DNA from: Hydractinia symbiolongicarpus
Taxonomy: Eukaryota; Cnidaria; Hydrozoa; Anthoathecata; Hydractiniidae
Direction of reading: 5' to 3'
Length of the DNA stretch: 64,000 bases
Assembly (NCBI RefSeq): GCF_029227915.1
Contig: NC_079880.1
Coordinates: 26,469,501 to 26,533,500 of the forward strand
Part shown: positions 16,291 through 30,000 of the stretch, piece by piece
Layout: each line of letters starts with the position of its first letter
Position numbering within the stretch: position 1 is the stretch's first letter
Position numbers and translations under genes: made by a program
Notes under the pieces: generated by a model
Told to the model about the DNA's origin: nothing
The model's input: only the letters and a program-made list of their open reading frames with translations
The model's database searches: none

Positions 16291-19200
16291 TGGCAACCTC
16301 TCCGCAACACTTTCTATACTAGTTTACTGCGGGACAAATCCTAGCCGTTAGCGCGCGGTGAAGAAATAGAGACAGTTTCAAAAACTTCATTGTCTTTCTA
16401 ACGGTATTCGTCCGTTTGAGGTACAACTGTTGCGTCACATATTCGTACCAACATGTAATTAGCGATATTTTTCTGATATTACTGGGTTGCATCGCTTTTA
16501 ACAGTGAAACGATGGAGCGTGGGACTTAATTGAAATGACTTTAGACTTTGACCTTATAAATGTGATAAATGAGACAATTGGACTCCAAGGAATAACATTC
16601 TTCTTAATTTCACATTATTGCTGGAACTCAGCGATTACACTGGGCGCTGTGGTAGCGCTTGATATAAAAAATTTAGATAAATAAGTCATTTTTACTGTGG
16701 GACCAACCCCAGCCGTTAGAGCGCCCTGAAGATATAGAGACATTTTCGAAAACTACGTTTTATTGTCTTTCTAGCGGTATCAATCCGTTTGAGTTACAAC
16801 AATTTCGTCACATATTCGTACCAACATGTATTTAGCGATATTTTTCTGATATTTCTAAGTTGCATCGCTTTTAACAGTGAAACGATTGAGCGTGGGACTT
16901 AATTGAAATGACTTTAGACTTTGACCTTATAAATGTGATAAATGAAAAAATTGGACTCCAAAAAATAACATTCTTCTTAATTTCACATTATTGCTGGAAT
17001 TCAGCGATTACACTGGGCGTTGTGGTAGCGCTTCATATAAAAATTTTGATGAATAAGTCATTTTTACTGTGGGACCAATCCTAGCCGTTAGTGCGCGCTG
17101 AAGAAATAGAGACATTTTCGAAAACTACATTTCATTGTCTTTCTAGCGGTATCAATCCGTTTGAGTTACAACAATTGCGTCACATATTCGTACCAACATG
17201 TGTTTCGTGATATTTTTCCGATGTTACTAGGTTGCATCGCTTTTAAAAGTGAAACAATTGACTGTGGGACTTAATTGAACTGATTTTGGACTTTGACATT
17301 ATAAATGTGATAAATGAGACAATTGGACTCCAAGAAATAACATTCTTCTAAATTTCACAATATTGCTGGAACTCAGCGATTACACTGGGCGTTGTGGTAG
17401 CGCTTCATACAAAAGATTTGATAAATAAGTCATTTCTACTGTGGGACCAATCCCAGCCGTTAGCACGCCCTGAAGATATAGAGACATTTTCAAAAACTAC
17501 GTTTTATTGTCTTTCTAGCGGTATCAATCCGTTTGAGTTACAACAATTTCGTCACATATTCGTACCAACATGTATTTAGCGATATTTTTCTGATATTTCT
17601 AAGTTGCATCGCTTTTAACAGTGAAACGATTGAGCGTGGGACTTAATTGAAATGACTTTAGACTTTGACCTTATAAATGTGATAAATGAGAAAATTGGAC
17701 TCCAAAAAATAACATTCTTCTTAATTTCACATTATTTCTGGAACTCAGCGATTACACCGGGCGTTGTGGTAGCAATTCATACAAAATTTTTGATAAATAA
17801 GTCATTTTTACTGTGGAACCAATCCTAGCCGTTAGTGCGCGATAAAGAAATAGAGAAATTTTCGAAAACTACATTTCATTGTCTTTCTAGCGGTATCAAT
17901 CAATTTGAGTTACAACAATTGCGTCACATATTCGTACCAACATGTATTTCGTGATATTTTTCCGATGTTACTAAGTTGCATCGCTTTTAAAAGTGAAACG
18001 ATTGACTGTGGGACTTAATTGAACTGATTTTGGACTTTGAACTTATAAATGTGATAAATGAGACAATTGGACTCCAAGAAATAACATTCTTTTTAAATTG
18101 ACATGATTTTAGAAATGAACGATTACTCTGGGCGTTGTGGTAGCGCTTCATATAAAAATTTAGATAAATAAGTCATTTTTACTGTGGGACCAATCCTAGC
18201 CCTTAGCGTGCGGTGAAGAAGTAGAGACAGTTTCAAAAACTACATTTCATTAAAGTTTCTAACGGTATTCGTCCGTTTGAGGTACAACGGTTGCATCACA
18301 GATTCGTACTAACATGTAATTAGCGATATTTTTCTGATATTACTTGGTTGCATCGCTTTTAACAGTGAAACGATTGAGCGTGGGACTTAATTGAAATGAC
18401 TTTAGACTTTGACATTATGAATGTGATAAATGAGACAATTGAACTCCAAGAAATAACATTCTTCTTAATTTAACATAATTGCTGGAACTCAGCGATTACA
18501 CTGGGCGCTGTGGTAGCGCTTCATATAAAAATTTAGATAAATAAGTCATTTTTACTGTAGGACCAATCCTAGTCGTTAGCGCGCTCTGTTTAAAAGCTAC
18601 ATTTCATTGTCTTTCTAGCGGTATCAATCCGTTTGATTTACAACAATTGCGTCACATATTCGTACCAACATGTAATTAGCGATATTTTTCTGATATTACT
18701 AGGTTGCATCGCTTTTAACAGTGAAACGATTGAGCGTGGGACTTAATTGAAATGACTTTAGACTTTGACCTTATAAATGTGATAAATGAGAAAATTGTAC
18801 TCCAAAAAATAACATTCTTCTTAATTTCACATTATTGCTAAAACTCAGCGATTACATTGGACGCTGTGGTACCGCTTCATATAAAAATTTAGATAAATAA
18901 GTCATATTTACTGTAGGACCAATTCTAGACGTTAGCGAGCGCCGAAGAAATAGAGACATTTTCAAAAACTACATTTCATTGTCTTTCTAGCCTTATCACT
19001 CCGTTTGAGTTACAACAATTGCGTCACAAATTCGTACCAACATGTATTTCGTGGTATTTTTTCCATGTTACTAGGTTGCATCGATTTTAAAACTGAAACC
19101 ATTGACTGTGGGACTTAATTGAACTGATTTTGGACTTTGAACTTATAAATGCGATAAATGAGACAATTGGACTCCAAGAAATAACATTCTTCTTAAATTG

Positions 19201-19549
19201 ACATGATTTTAGAAATGAACGATTACACTGGGCGTTATGGTAGAGCTTCAAAAAAAATTTAGATAAGTAAGTCATTTTTTACTGTGGGACAAATCCTGGC
19301 CGTTAGCGCGCGGTGAAGAAATAGAGACAGTTTCAAAAACTACATTTCATTGAGTGTCTAACGGTATTCGTCCGTTTGAGGTACAACGGTTGCGTCACAG
19401 ATTCGTACTAACATGTAATTAGCGATATTTTTCTGATATTACTAGAATGCATCGCTTTTAACAGTGAAACGATTGAGCGTGGGACTTAATTGAGATGACT
19501 TTAGACTTTGACATTATGAATGTGATAAATGAGACAATTGGACTCCAAG

Positions 19550-22500
19550 AAATAACATTCTTCTTAATTTCACATAATTGCTGGAACTCAGCGATTACAT
19601 TGGGCGCTGTGGTAGCGCTTCATATAAAAATTTAGATAAATAAGTCATTTTTACTGTAGGACCAATCCTAGCCGTTAGCGCGCTCTGTTCAAAAACTACC
19701 TTTCATTGTCTTTCTAGCCTTATCAATCCGTTTGATTTACAACAATTGCGTCACATAATCGTACCAACATGTAATTAGCGATATTTTCTGATATTACTAG
19801 GTTGCATCGCTTTTAACAGTGAAACGATTGACTGTGGGACTTAATTGAACTGATTTTGGACTTTGAACTTATAAATGTGATAAATGAGACAATTGGAATC
19901 CAAGAAATAACATTCTTTTTAAATTGACATGATTTTAGAAATGAACGATTACTCTGGGCGTTGTGGTAGCGCTTCATATAAAAATTTAGATAAATAAGTC
20001 ATTTTTACTGTGGGACCAATCCTAGCCCTTAGCGTGCGGTGAAGAAGTAGAGATAGTTTCAAAAACTACATTTCATTAAAGTTTCTAACGGTATTCGTCC
20101 GTTTGAGGTACAACGGTTGCGTCACAGATTCGTACTAACATGTAATTAGCGATATTTTTCTGATATTACTAGGTTGCATCGCTTTTAACAGTGAAACGAT
20201 TGAGCGTGGGACTTAATTGAAATGACTTTAGACTTTGACATTATGAATGTGATAAATGAGACAATTGAACTCCAAGAAATAACATTCTTCTTAATTTAAC
20301 ATAATTGCTGGAGCTCAGCGATTACACTGGGCGCTGTGGTAGCGCTTCATATAAAAATTTAGATAAATAAGTCATTTTTACTGTAGGACCAATCCTAGCC
20401 GTTAGCGCGCTCTGTTTAAAAACTACATTTCATTGTCTTTCTAGCGGTATCAATCCGTTTGATTTACAACAATTGCGTCACATATTCGTACCAACATGTA
20501 TTTCGTGATATTTTTCCGATGTTTCTAGGTTGCATCGCTTTTAAAAGTGAAACGATTGACTGTGGGACTTAATTGAACTGATTTTGGACTTTGAACTTAT
20601 AAATGTGATAAATGAGACAATTGGACTCCAAGAAATAACATTCTTCTTAATTTCACATAATTGCTGGAACTCAGCGATTACATTGGGCGCTGTGGTAGCG
20701 CTTCATATAAAAATTTAGATAAATAAGTCATTTTTACTGTAGGACCAATCCTAGCCGTTAGCGCGCTCTGTTCAAAAACTACCTTTCATTGTCTTTCTAG
20801 CCTTATCAATCCGTTTGATTTACAACAATTGCGTCACATAATCGTACCAACATGTAATTAGCGATATTTTCTGATATTACTAGGTTGCATCGCTTTTAAC
20901 AGTGAAACGATTGACTGTGGGACTTATTTGAACTGATTTTGGACTTTGAACTTATAAATGTGATAAATGAGACAATTGGAATCCAAGAAATAACATTCTT
21001 TTTAAATTGACATGATTTTAGAAATGAACGATTACTCTGGGCGTTGTGGTAGCGCTTCATATAAAAATTTAGATAAATAAGTCATTTTTACTGTGGGACC
21101 AATCCTAGCCCTTAGCGTGCGGTGAAGAAGTAGAGATAGTTTCAAAAACTACATTTCATTAAAGTTTCTAACGGTATTCGTCCGTTTGAGGTACAACGGT
21201 TGCGTCACAGATTCGTACTAACATGTAATTAGCGATATTTTTCTGATATTACTAGGTTGCATCGCTTTTAACAGTGAAACGATTGAGCGTGGGACTTAAT
21301 TGAAATGACTTTAGACTTTGACATTATGAATGTGATAAATGAGACAATTGAACTCCAAGAAATAACATTCTTCTTAATTTAACATAATTGCTGGAGCTCA
21401 GCGATTACACTGGGCGCTGTGGTAGCGCTTCATATAAAAATTTAGATAAATAAGTCATTTTTACTGTAGGACCAATCCTAGCCGTTAGCGCGCTCTGTTT
21501 AAAAACTACATTTCATTGTCTTTCTAGCGGTATCAATCCGTTTGATTTACAACAATTGCGTCACATATTCGTACCAACATGTATTTCGTGATATTTTTCC
21601 GATGTTTCTAGGTTGCATCGCTTTTAAAAGTGAAACGATTGACTGTGGGACTTAATTGAACTGATTTTGGACTTTGAACTTATAAATGTGATAAATGAGA
21701 CAATTGGACTCCAAGAAATAACATTCTTCTTAATTTCACATAATTGCTGGAACTCAGCGATTACATTGGGCGCTGTGGTAGCGCTTCATATAAAAATTTA
21801 GATAAATAAGTCATTTTTACTGTAGGACCAATCCTAGCCGTTAGCGCGCTCTGTTCAAAAACTACCTTTCATTGTCTTTCTAGCCTTATCAATCCGTTTG
21901 ATTTACAACAATTGCGTCACATAATCGTACCAACATGTAATTAGCGATATTTTCTGATATTACTAGGTTGCATCGCTTTTAACAGTGAAACGATTGACTG
22001 TGGGACTTATTTGAACTGATTTTGGACTTTGAACTTATAAATGTGATAAATGAGACAATTGGAATCCAAGAAATAACATTCTTTTTAAATTGACATGATT
22101 TTAGAAATGAACGATTACTCTGGGCGTTGTGGTAGCGCTTCATATAAAAATTTAGATAAATAAGTCATTTTTACTGTGGGACCAATCCTAGCCCTTAGCG
22201 TGCGGTGAAGAAGTAGAGACAGTTTCAAAAACTACATTTCATTAAAGTTTCTAACGGTATTCGTCCGTTTGAGGTACAACGGTTGCGTCACAGATTCGTA
22301 CTAACATGTAATTAGCGATATTTTTCTGATATTACTAGGTTGCATCGCTTTTAACAGTGAAACGATTGAGCGTGGGACTTAATTGAAATGACTTTAGACT
22401 TTGACATTATGAATGTGATAAATGAGACAATTGAACTCCAAGAAATAACATTCTTCTTAATTTAACATAATTGCTGGAGCTCAGCGATTACACTGGGCGC

Positions 22501-22800
22501 TGTGGTAGCGCTTCATATAAAAATTTAGATAAATAAGTCATTTTTACTGTAGGACCAATCCTAGCCGTTAGCGCGCTCTGTTTAAAAACTACATTTCATT
22601 GTCTTTCTAGCGGTATCAATCCGTTTGATTTACAACAATTGCGTCACATATTCGTACCAACATGTATTTCGTGATATTTTTCCGATGTTTCTAGGTTGCA
22701 TCGCTTTTAAAAGTGAAACGATTGACTGTGGGACTTAATTGAACTGATTTTGGACTTTGAACTTATAAATATGATAAATGAGACAATTGGACTCCAAGAA
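19550..22800 (+). repeat. Higher-order repeat: three copies of 1,083 bp (3-mer)
   Basis: The word CCCTTAGCGTGCGG falls at 20026, 21109 and 22192, exactly 1,083 apart, and CATTCTTTTT variants repeat at the same spacing (19911, 20994, 22077). Copies differ at only a few bases by eye. The length is below three full monomers because two units carry the short deletion. Confidence 0.9.
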
Positions 22801-23399
22801 ATAACATTCTTCTTAATTTGACCTGATTGCTGGAACTCAGCGATTACACTGTGCGCTGTGGTAGCGCATCATTAAAAAAATTAAATAAATTAGTCATTTT
22901 TAACTGTGGGACCAATCCTAGCCAATAGCGCGCGCTGAAGAAATAGAGACATTTTCAAAAAGTGCATTTCATTGACTTTCTAGCGGTATCAATCTGTTTG
23001 AGTTGCAACGGTTGCGTCACATATTCGTACCAACATGTAATTTAGCGATATTTTTCTGATATTGCTAGGTTGCATCGCTTTTAACAGTGAAACGATTGAG
23101 CGTGGGATTTAATTGGAATGACTTTAGACTTTGACATTATAAATGTGATAAATGAGACAATTGGACTCCAAGAAATAACATTCTTCTTAATTTCACAATA
23201 TTGCTGGAACTCAGCGATTACACTTGGCGTTGTGGTAGCGCTTCATACAAAAATTTTGATAAATAAGTCATTTTTACTGTGGGACCAATCCCAGCCGTTA
23301 GCGCGCGTGAAGATATAGAGACATTTTCAAAAACTACGTTTTATTGTCTTTCTAGCGGTATCAATCCGTTTGAGTTACAACAACTTCCTCACATATTCG

Positions 23400-26300
23400 T
23401 ACCAACATGTATTTAACGATATTTTTCTGATATTACTAAGTTGCATCGCTTTTAACAGTGAAACGATTGAGCGTGGGACTTAATTGAAATGACTTTAGAC
23501 TTTGACCTTATAAATGTGATAAATGAGACAATTGGACTCCAAAGAATAACATTCTTCTTAATTTCCCATTATTGCTGGAACTCAGCGATTACACTGGGCG
23601 CTGTGGTAGCGCTTCATATAAAAATTTAGATAAATAAGTCATTTTTACTGTGGGACCAATCCTAGCCCTAAGCGCGCGCTGAAGAAATAGAGACATTTTC
23701 GAAAATTAAATGTCATTGACTTTCTAACGGTATCAATCCGTTTGAGGTACAACGGTTGCGTCACATATTCGTACCAACATGTAATTAGCGATATTTTTCT
23801 GATATTGCTAGGCTGCTTCGCTTTTAACAGTGAAACGATTGAGCGTGGGATTTAATTGAAATGACTTTAGACTTTGACATTATAAATGTGATAAATGAGA
23901 CAATTGGACTCCAAGAAATAACATTCTTCTTAATTTCACAATATTGCTGGAACTCAGCGATTACACTGGGCGTTGTGGTAGCGCTTCATACAAAAATTTT
24001 GATAAATAAGTCATTTTTACTGTGGGACCAATCCCAGCCGTTAGCGCGCGCTGAGGATATAGAGACATTTTCAAAAACTACGTTTTATTGTCTTTCTAGC
24101 GGTATCAATCCGTTTGAGTTACAACAATTTCGTCACATATTGGTACCAACATGTATTTAGCGATATTTTTCTGATATCACTAAGTTACATCGCTTTTAAC
24201 AGTAAAACGATTGAGCGTGGGACTTAATTGAACTTATTTTAGACTTTGAACTTTTAATTGTGATAAATGACACAATTGGACTCCAAGAAATAACATTCTT
24301 TTTAATTTCACATGATTCCTTGAACTCAACGATTACACTGGTCGCTGTGATAGCGCTTTACTAAAAAATGTAGATAAATAAGTGATTTCTTACTGTGGGA
24401 CCAATCCTGACCGTTAGCTCGCGCTGAAGAAATAGAGACAATTCCAGAAACTAAATGTCATTGACTTTCTAGCGGTATCAATTCGTTTGAGTTACAACGG
24501 TAGCGTCACATATTCGTACTAACATGTAATTAGCGATATTTTTCTGATATTACTAGGTTGCATCGCTTTTAACAGTGAAACGATTGAGCGTGGGACTTAA
24601 TTGAAATGACTTTACACTTTGACATTATGAATGTGATAAATGAGACAATTGGACTCCAAGAAATAACATTCTTCTTAATTTCACATAATTGCTGGAACTC
24701 AGCGATTACACTGGGCGCTGTGGTAGCGCTTCATATAAAAATTTAGATAAATAAGTCATTTTTACTGTAGGACCAATCCTAGCCGTTAGCGTGCTCTGTT
24801 CAAAAACTACATTTCATTGTCTTTCTAGCGGTATCAATCCGTTTGAGTTACAAAATTTGCGTCACATATTCGTACCAACATGTATTTTGTGATATTTTTC
24901 CGATGTTTCTAGGTTGCATCGCTTTTAAAAGTGAAACGATTGACTGTGGGACTTAATTGAACTGATTTTGGACTTTGAACTTATAAATCTGATAAATGAG
25001 ACAATTGGACTCCAAGAAATAACATTCTTCTTAATTTGACCTGATTGCTGGAACTCAGCGATTACACTGTGCGCTGTGGTAGCGCATCATTAAAAAAATT
25101 AAATAAATTAGTCATTTTTAACTGTGGGACCAATCCTAGCCAATAGCGCGCGCTGAAGAAATAGAGACATTTTCAAAAAGTGCATTTCATTGACTTTCTA
25201 GCGGTATCAATCTGTTTGAGTTGCAACGGTTGCGTCACATATTCGTACCAACATGTAATTAGCGATATTTTTCTGATATTGCTAGGTTGCATCGCTTTTA
25301 ACAGTGAAACGATTGAGCGTGGGATTTAATTGGAATGACTTTAGACTTTGACCTTATAAATGTGATAAATGAGACAATTGGACTCCAAAGAATAACATTC
25401 TTCTTAATTTCACATTAATGCTGGAACTCAGCAATTACACTGGGCGCTGTGGTAGCGCTTCATATAAAAATTTAGATAAATAAGTCATTTTTACTGTGGG
25501 ACCAATCCTAGCCCTTAGCGCGCGCTGAAGAAATAGAGACATTTTCGAGAATTAAATTTCATTGACTTTCTAACGGTATCAATCCGTTTGAGGTACAACG
25601 GTTGCGTCACATATTCGTACCAACATGTAATTAGCGATATTTTTCTGATATTGCTAGGCTGCATCGCTTTTAACAGTGAAACGATTGAGCGTGGGATTTA
25701 ATTGAATTGACTTTAGACTTTGACATTATAAATGTGATAAATGAGACAATTGGACTCCAAGAAATAACATTCTTCTTAATTTCACAATATTGCTGGAACT
25801 CAGCGATTACACTGGGCGTTGTGGTAGCGCTTCATACAAAAATTTTGATAAATAAGTCATTTTTACTGTGGGACCAATCCCAGCCGTTAGCGCGCGCTGA
25901 AGATATAGAGACATTTTCAAAAACTACGTTTTATTGTCTTTCTAGCGGTATCAATCCGTTTGAGTTACAACAATTTCGTCACATATTGGTACCAACATGT
26001 ATTTAGCGATATTTTTCTGATATCACTAAGTTACATCGCTATTAACAGTAAAACGATTGAGCGTGGGACTTAATTGAACTTATTTTAGACTTTGAACTTT
26101 TAATTGTGATAAATGACACAATTGGACTCCAAGAAATAACATTCTTTTTAATTTCACATGATTCCTTGAACTCAACGATTACACTGGTCGCTGTGATAGC
26201 GCTTTACTAAAAAATGTAGATAAATAAGTGATTTCTTACTGTGGGACCAATCCTGACCGTTAGCTCGCGCTGAAGAAATAGAGACAATTCCAGAAACTAA

Positions 26301-27050
26301 ATGTCATTGACTTTCTAGCGGTATCAATTCGTTTGAGTTACAACGGTAGCGTCACATATTCGTACTAACATGTAATTAGCGATATTTTTCTGATATTACT
26401 AGGTTGCATCGCTTTTAACAGTGAAACGATTGAGCGTGGGACTTAATTGAAATGACTTTACACTTTGACATTATGAATGTGATAAATAAGACAATTGGAC
26501 TCCAAGAAATAACATTCTTCTTAATTTCACATAATTGCTGGAACTAAGCGATTACACTGGGCGCTGTGGTAGCGCTTCATATAAAAATTTAGATAAATAA
26601 GTCATTTTTACTGTAGGACCAATCCTAGCCGTTAGCGTGCTCTGTTCAAAAACTACATTTCATTGTCTTTCTAGCGGTATCAATCCGTTTGAGTTACAAA
26701 ATTTGCGTCACATATTCGTACCAACATGTATTTTGTGATATTTTTCCGATGTTTCTAGGTTGCATCGCTTTTAAAAGTGAAACGATTGACTGTGGGACTT
26801 AATTGAACTGATTTTGGACTTTGAACTTATAAATGTGATAAATGAGACAATTGGACTCCAAGAAATAACATTCTTCTTAATTTGACCTGATTGCTGGAAC
26901 TCAGCGATTACACTGTGCGCTGTGGTAGCGCATCATTAAAAAAATTAAATAAATTAGTCATTTTTAACTGTGGGACCAATCCTAGCCAATAGCGCGCGCT
27001 GAAGAAATAGAGACATTTTCAAAAAGTGCATTTCATTGTCTTTCTAACGG
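23400..27050 (+). repeat. Higher-order repeat: two copies of 1,846 bp (5-mer)
   Basis: The variants CATGATTCCTTGAACTCAAC (24311, 26157) and TTAATTTGACCTGATTGCTG (25031, 26877) repeat at 1,846 bp. Flanking monomers match in order. Boundaries are approximate. Confidence 0.85.
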
Positions 27051-30000
27051 TATCAATCCGTTTGAGTTACCACAATTGCGTCACATATTCGTACCAACAT
27101 GTAATTAGCGATATTTTTCTGATATTACTAGGTTGCATTGCTTTTAACAGTGAAACGATTGAGCGTGGGATTTAATTGGAATGACTTTAGACTTTGACCT
27201 TACAAATGTGATAAATGAGAAATTTGGACTCCAAAAACTAGCATTCTTCTTAATTTCACATTATTGCTGGAACTCAGCGATTACACTGGGCGTTGTGGTA
27301 GCGCTTCAAATAAAAATTTAGATAAATAAGTCATTTTTACTGTGGGACCAATCCTAGCCGTTAGTGAGCGCTGAAGAAATAGAGACATTTTCAAAAACTA
27401 CATTTCATTGTCTTTCTAGCCTTATCAATCCGTTTGAGATACAACAATTGCGTCACATATTCGTACCAACATGTATTTCGTGGTATTTTTTCGATGTTAC
27501 TAGGTTGCATCGCTTTTAAAACTGAAACCATTGACTGTGGGACTTAATTGAACTGATTTTGGACTTTGAACTTATAAATGCGATAAATGAGACAATTGGA
27601 CTCCAAGAAATAACATTCTTCCTAAATTGACATGATTTTAGAAATGAACAATTACACTGGGCGTTGTGGTAGCGCTTCATATAAAAATTTAGATAAATAA
27701 GTCATTTTTACTATGGGACCAATCCTAGCCGTTAGTGCGCGCTGAAGAAATAGAGACATTTTCGAAAACTACATTTCATTGTCTTTCTAACGGTATCAAT
27801 CCGTTTGAGTTACAACAATTGCGTCACATATTCGTACCAACATGTAATTAGCGATATTTTGCTGATATTACTAGGTTGCATTGCTTTTAACAGTGAAACG
27901 ATTGAGCGTGGGACTTAATTGAAATGACTTTAGACTTTGACCTTATAAATGTGATAAATGAGAAAATTGGACTCCAAAAACTAACATTCTTCTTAATTTC
28001 ACATTATTGCTGGAACTCAGCGATTACACTGGGCGTTGTGGTAGCGCTTCAAATAAAAATTTAGATAAATAAGTCATTTTTACTGTGGGACCAATCCTAG
28101 CCGTTAGTGCGCGCTGAAGAAATAGAGACATTTTCAAAAACTACATTTCATTGTCTTTCTAGCCTTATCAATCCGTTTGAGTTACAACAATTGCGTCACA
28201 TATTCGTACCAACAGGTATTTCGTGGTATTTTTTCGATGGTACTAGGTTGCATCGCTTTTAAAACTGAAACCATTGACTGTGGGACTTAATTGAACTGAT
28301 TTTGGACTTTGAACTTGTAAATGCGATAAATGAGACAATTGGACTCCAAGAAATAACATTCTTCTTAAATTGACATGATTTTAGAAATGAACAATTACAC
28401 TGGGCGTTGTGGTAGCGCTTCATATAAAAATTTAGATAAATAAGTCATTCTTACTATGGGACCAATCCTAGCCGTTAGTGCGCGCTGAAGAAATAGAGAC
28501 ATTTTCGAAAACTACATTTCATTGTCTTTTTAACGGTATCAATCCGTTTGAGTTACAACAATTGCGTCACATATTCGTACCAACATGTAATAAGCGATAT
28601 TTTGCTGATATTACTAGGTTGCATTAATTTTAACATTGAAACGATTGAGCGTGGGACTTAATTGAAATGACTTTAGACTTTGACCTTATAAATGTAATAA
28701 ATGAGAAATTTGGACTCCAAAAACTAACATTCTTCTTAATTCCACATTATTGCTGGAACTCAGCGATTACACTGGGCGTTGTGGTAGCGCTTCAAATAAA
28801 AATTTAGATAAATAAGTCATTTTTACTGTGGGACCAATCCTAGCCGTTAGTGCGCGCTGAAGAAATAGAGACATTTTCGAAAACTACATTTCATTGTCTT
28901 TCTAGCCTTATCAATCCGTTTGAGTTACAACAATTGCGACACATATTCGTACCAACATGTATTTCGTGGTATTTTTCTGATACTACTAGGTTGCATCGCT
29001 TTAAACAGTGAAACGATTGAGCGTGGGACTTAATTGAAATGACTTTAGACTTTGACCTTATAAATGTGATAAATGAGAAAATTGGACTCCAAAAAATAAC
29101 ATTCTTCTTAACTTCACATTATTGATGGAACTCAGCGATTACACTGGGCGTTGTGGTAGCGCTTCATATAAAAATTTTGATAAATAAGTCATTTTTACTG
29201 TGGGACCAATCCTAGCCGTTAGTGCGCGCTGAAGAAATAGAGACATTTTCAAAAACTACATTTCATTGTCTTTCTAGCGGTATCAATCCGTTTGAGTTAC
29301 AACAATTTCGTCACATATTGGTACCAACATGTATTTAGCGATATTTTTCTGATATCACTAAGTTACATCGCTATTAACAGTAAAACGATTGAGCGTGGGA
29401 CTTAATTGAACTTATTTTAGACTTTGAACTTTTAATTGTGATAAATGACACAATTGGACTCCAAGAAATAACATTCTTTTTAATTTCACATGATTCCTTG
29501 AACTCAACGATTACACTGGTCGCTGTGATAGCGCTTTACTAAAAAATGTAGATAAATAAGTGATTTCTTACTGTGGGACCAATCCTGACCGTTAGCTCGC
29601 GCTGAAGAAATAGAGACAATTCCAGAAACTAAATGTCATTGACTTTCTAGCGGTATCAATTCGTTTGAGTTACAACGGTAGCGTCACATATTCGTACTAA
29701 CATGTAATTAGCGATATTTTTCTGATATTACTAGGTTGCATCGCTTTTAACAGTGAAACGATTGAGCGTGGGACTTAATTGAAATGACTTTACACTTTGA
29801 CATTATGAATGTGATAAATAAGACAATTGGACTCCAAGAAATAACATTCTTCTTAATTTCACATAATTGCTGGAACTAAGCGATTACACTGGGCGCTGTG
29901 GTAGCGCTTCATATAAAAATTTAGATAAATAAGTCATTTTTACTGTAGGACCAATCCTAGCCGTTAGCGTGCTCTGTTCAAAAACTACATTTCATTGTCT

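Larger units (their letters stand above)
14214..16322. mobile_element. 2.1-kb insertion splitting a satellite monomer
   Basis: The left monomer breaks off after AAGTCATTTTT and the right one resumes at TTTACTGCGGGAC, so the unit is cut at one point with nothing obvious lost. The inserted DNA is unrelated to the satellite. It begins GCGGAGAG, and the inverse CTCTCCGC occurs at 16298-16305, about 17 bases before the satellite resumes. No long ORF, reverse transcriptase or transposase is visible, so it would be a non-autonomous element. A clear target duplication is not seen beyond a few T. The right boundary is uncertain by about 20 bases. Confidence 0.65.

Noticed and set aside
15907-16344. 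145-codon ORF in the insertion
   Set aside because: It is a translation of a CT-rich duplicated block, low in complexity, and runs into the satellite.
23118-26006. Recurrent 60-99 codon ORFs in the satellite (also near 33,015, 38,850, 41,455 and 44,920)
   Set aside because: They are identical because the repeat is identical. Closely related monomers break them with stops, both strands give such frames, and no domain is recognisable.
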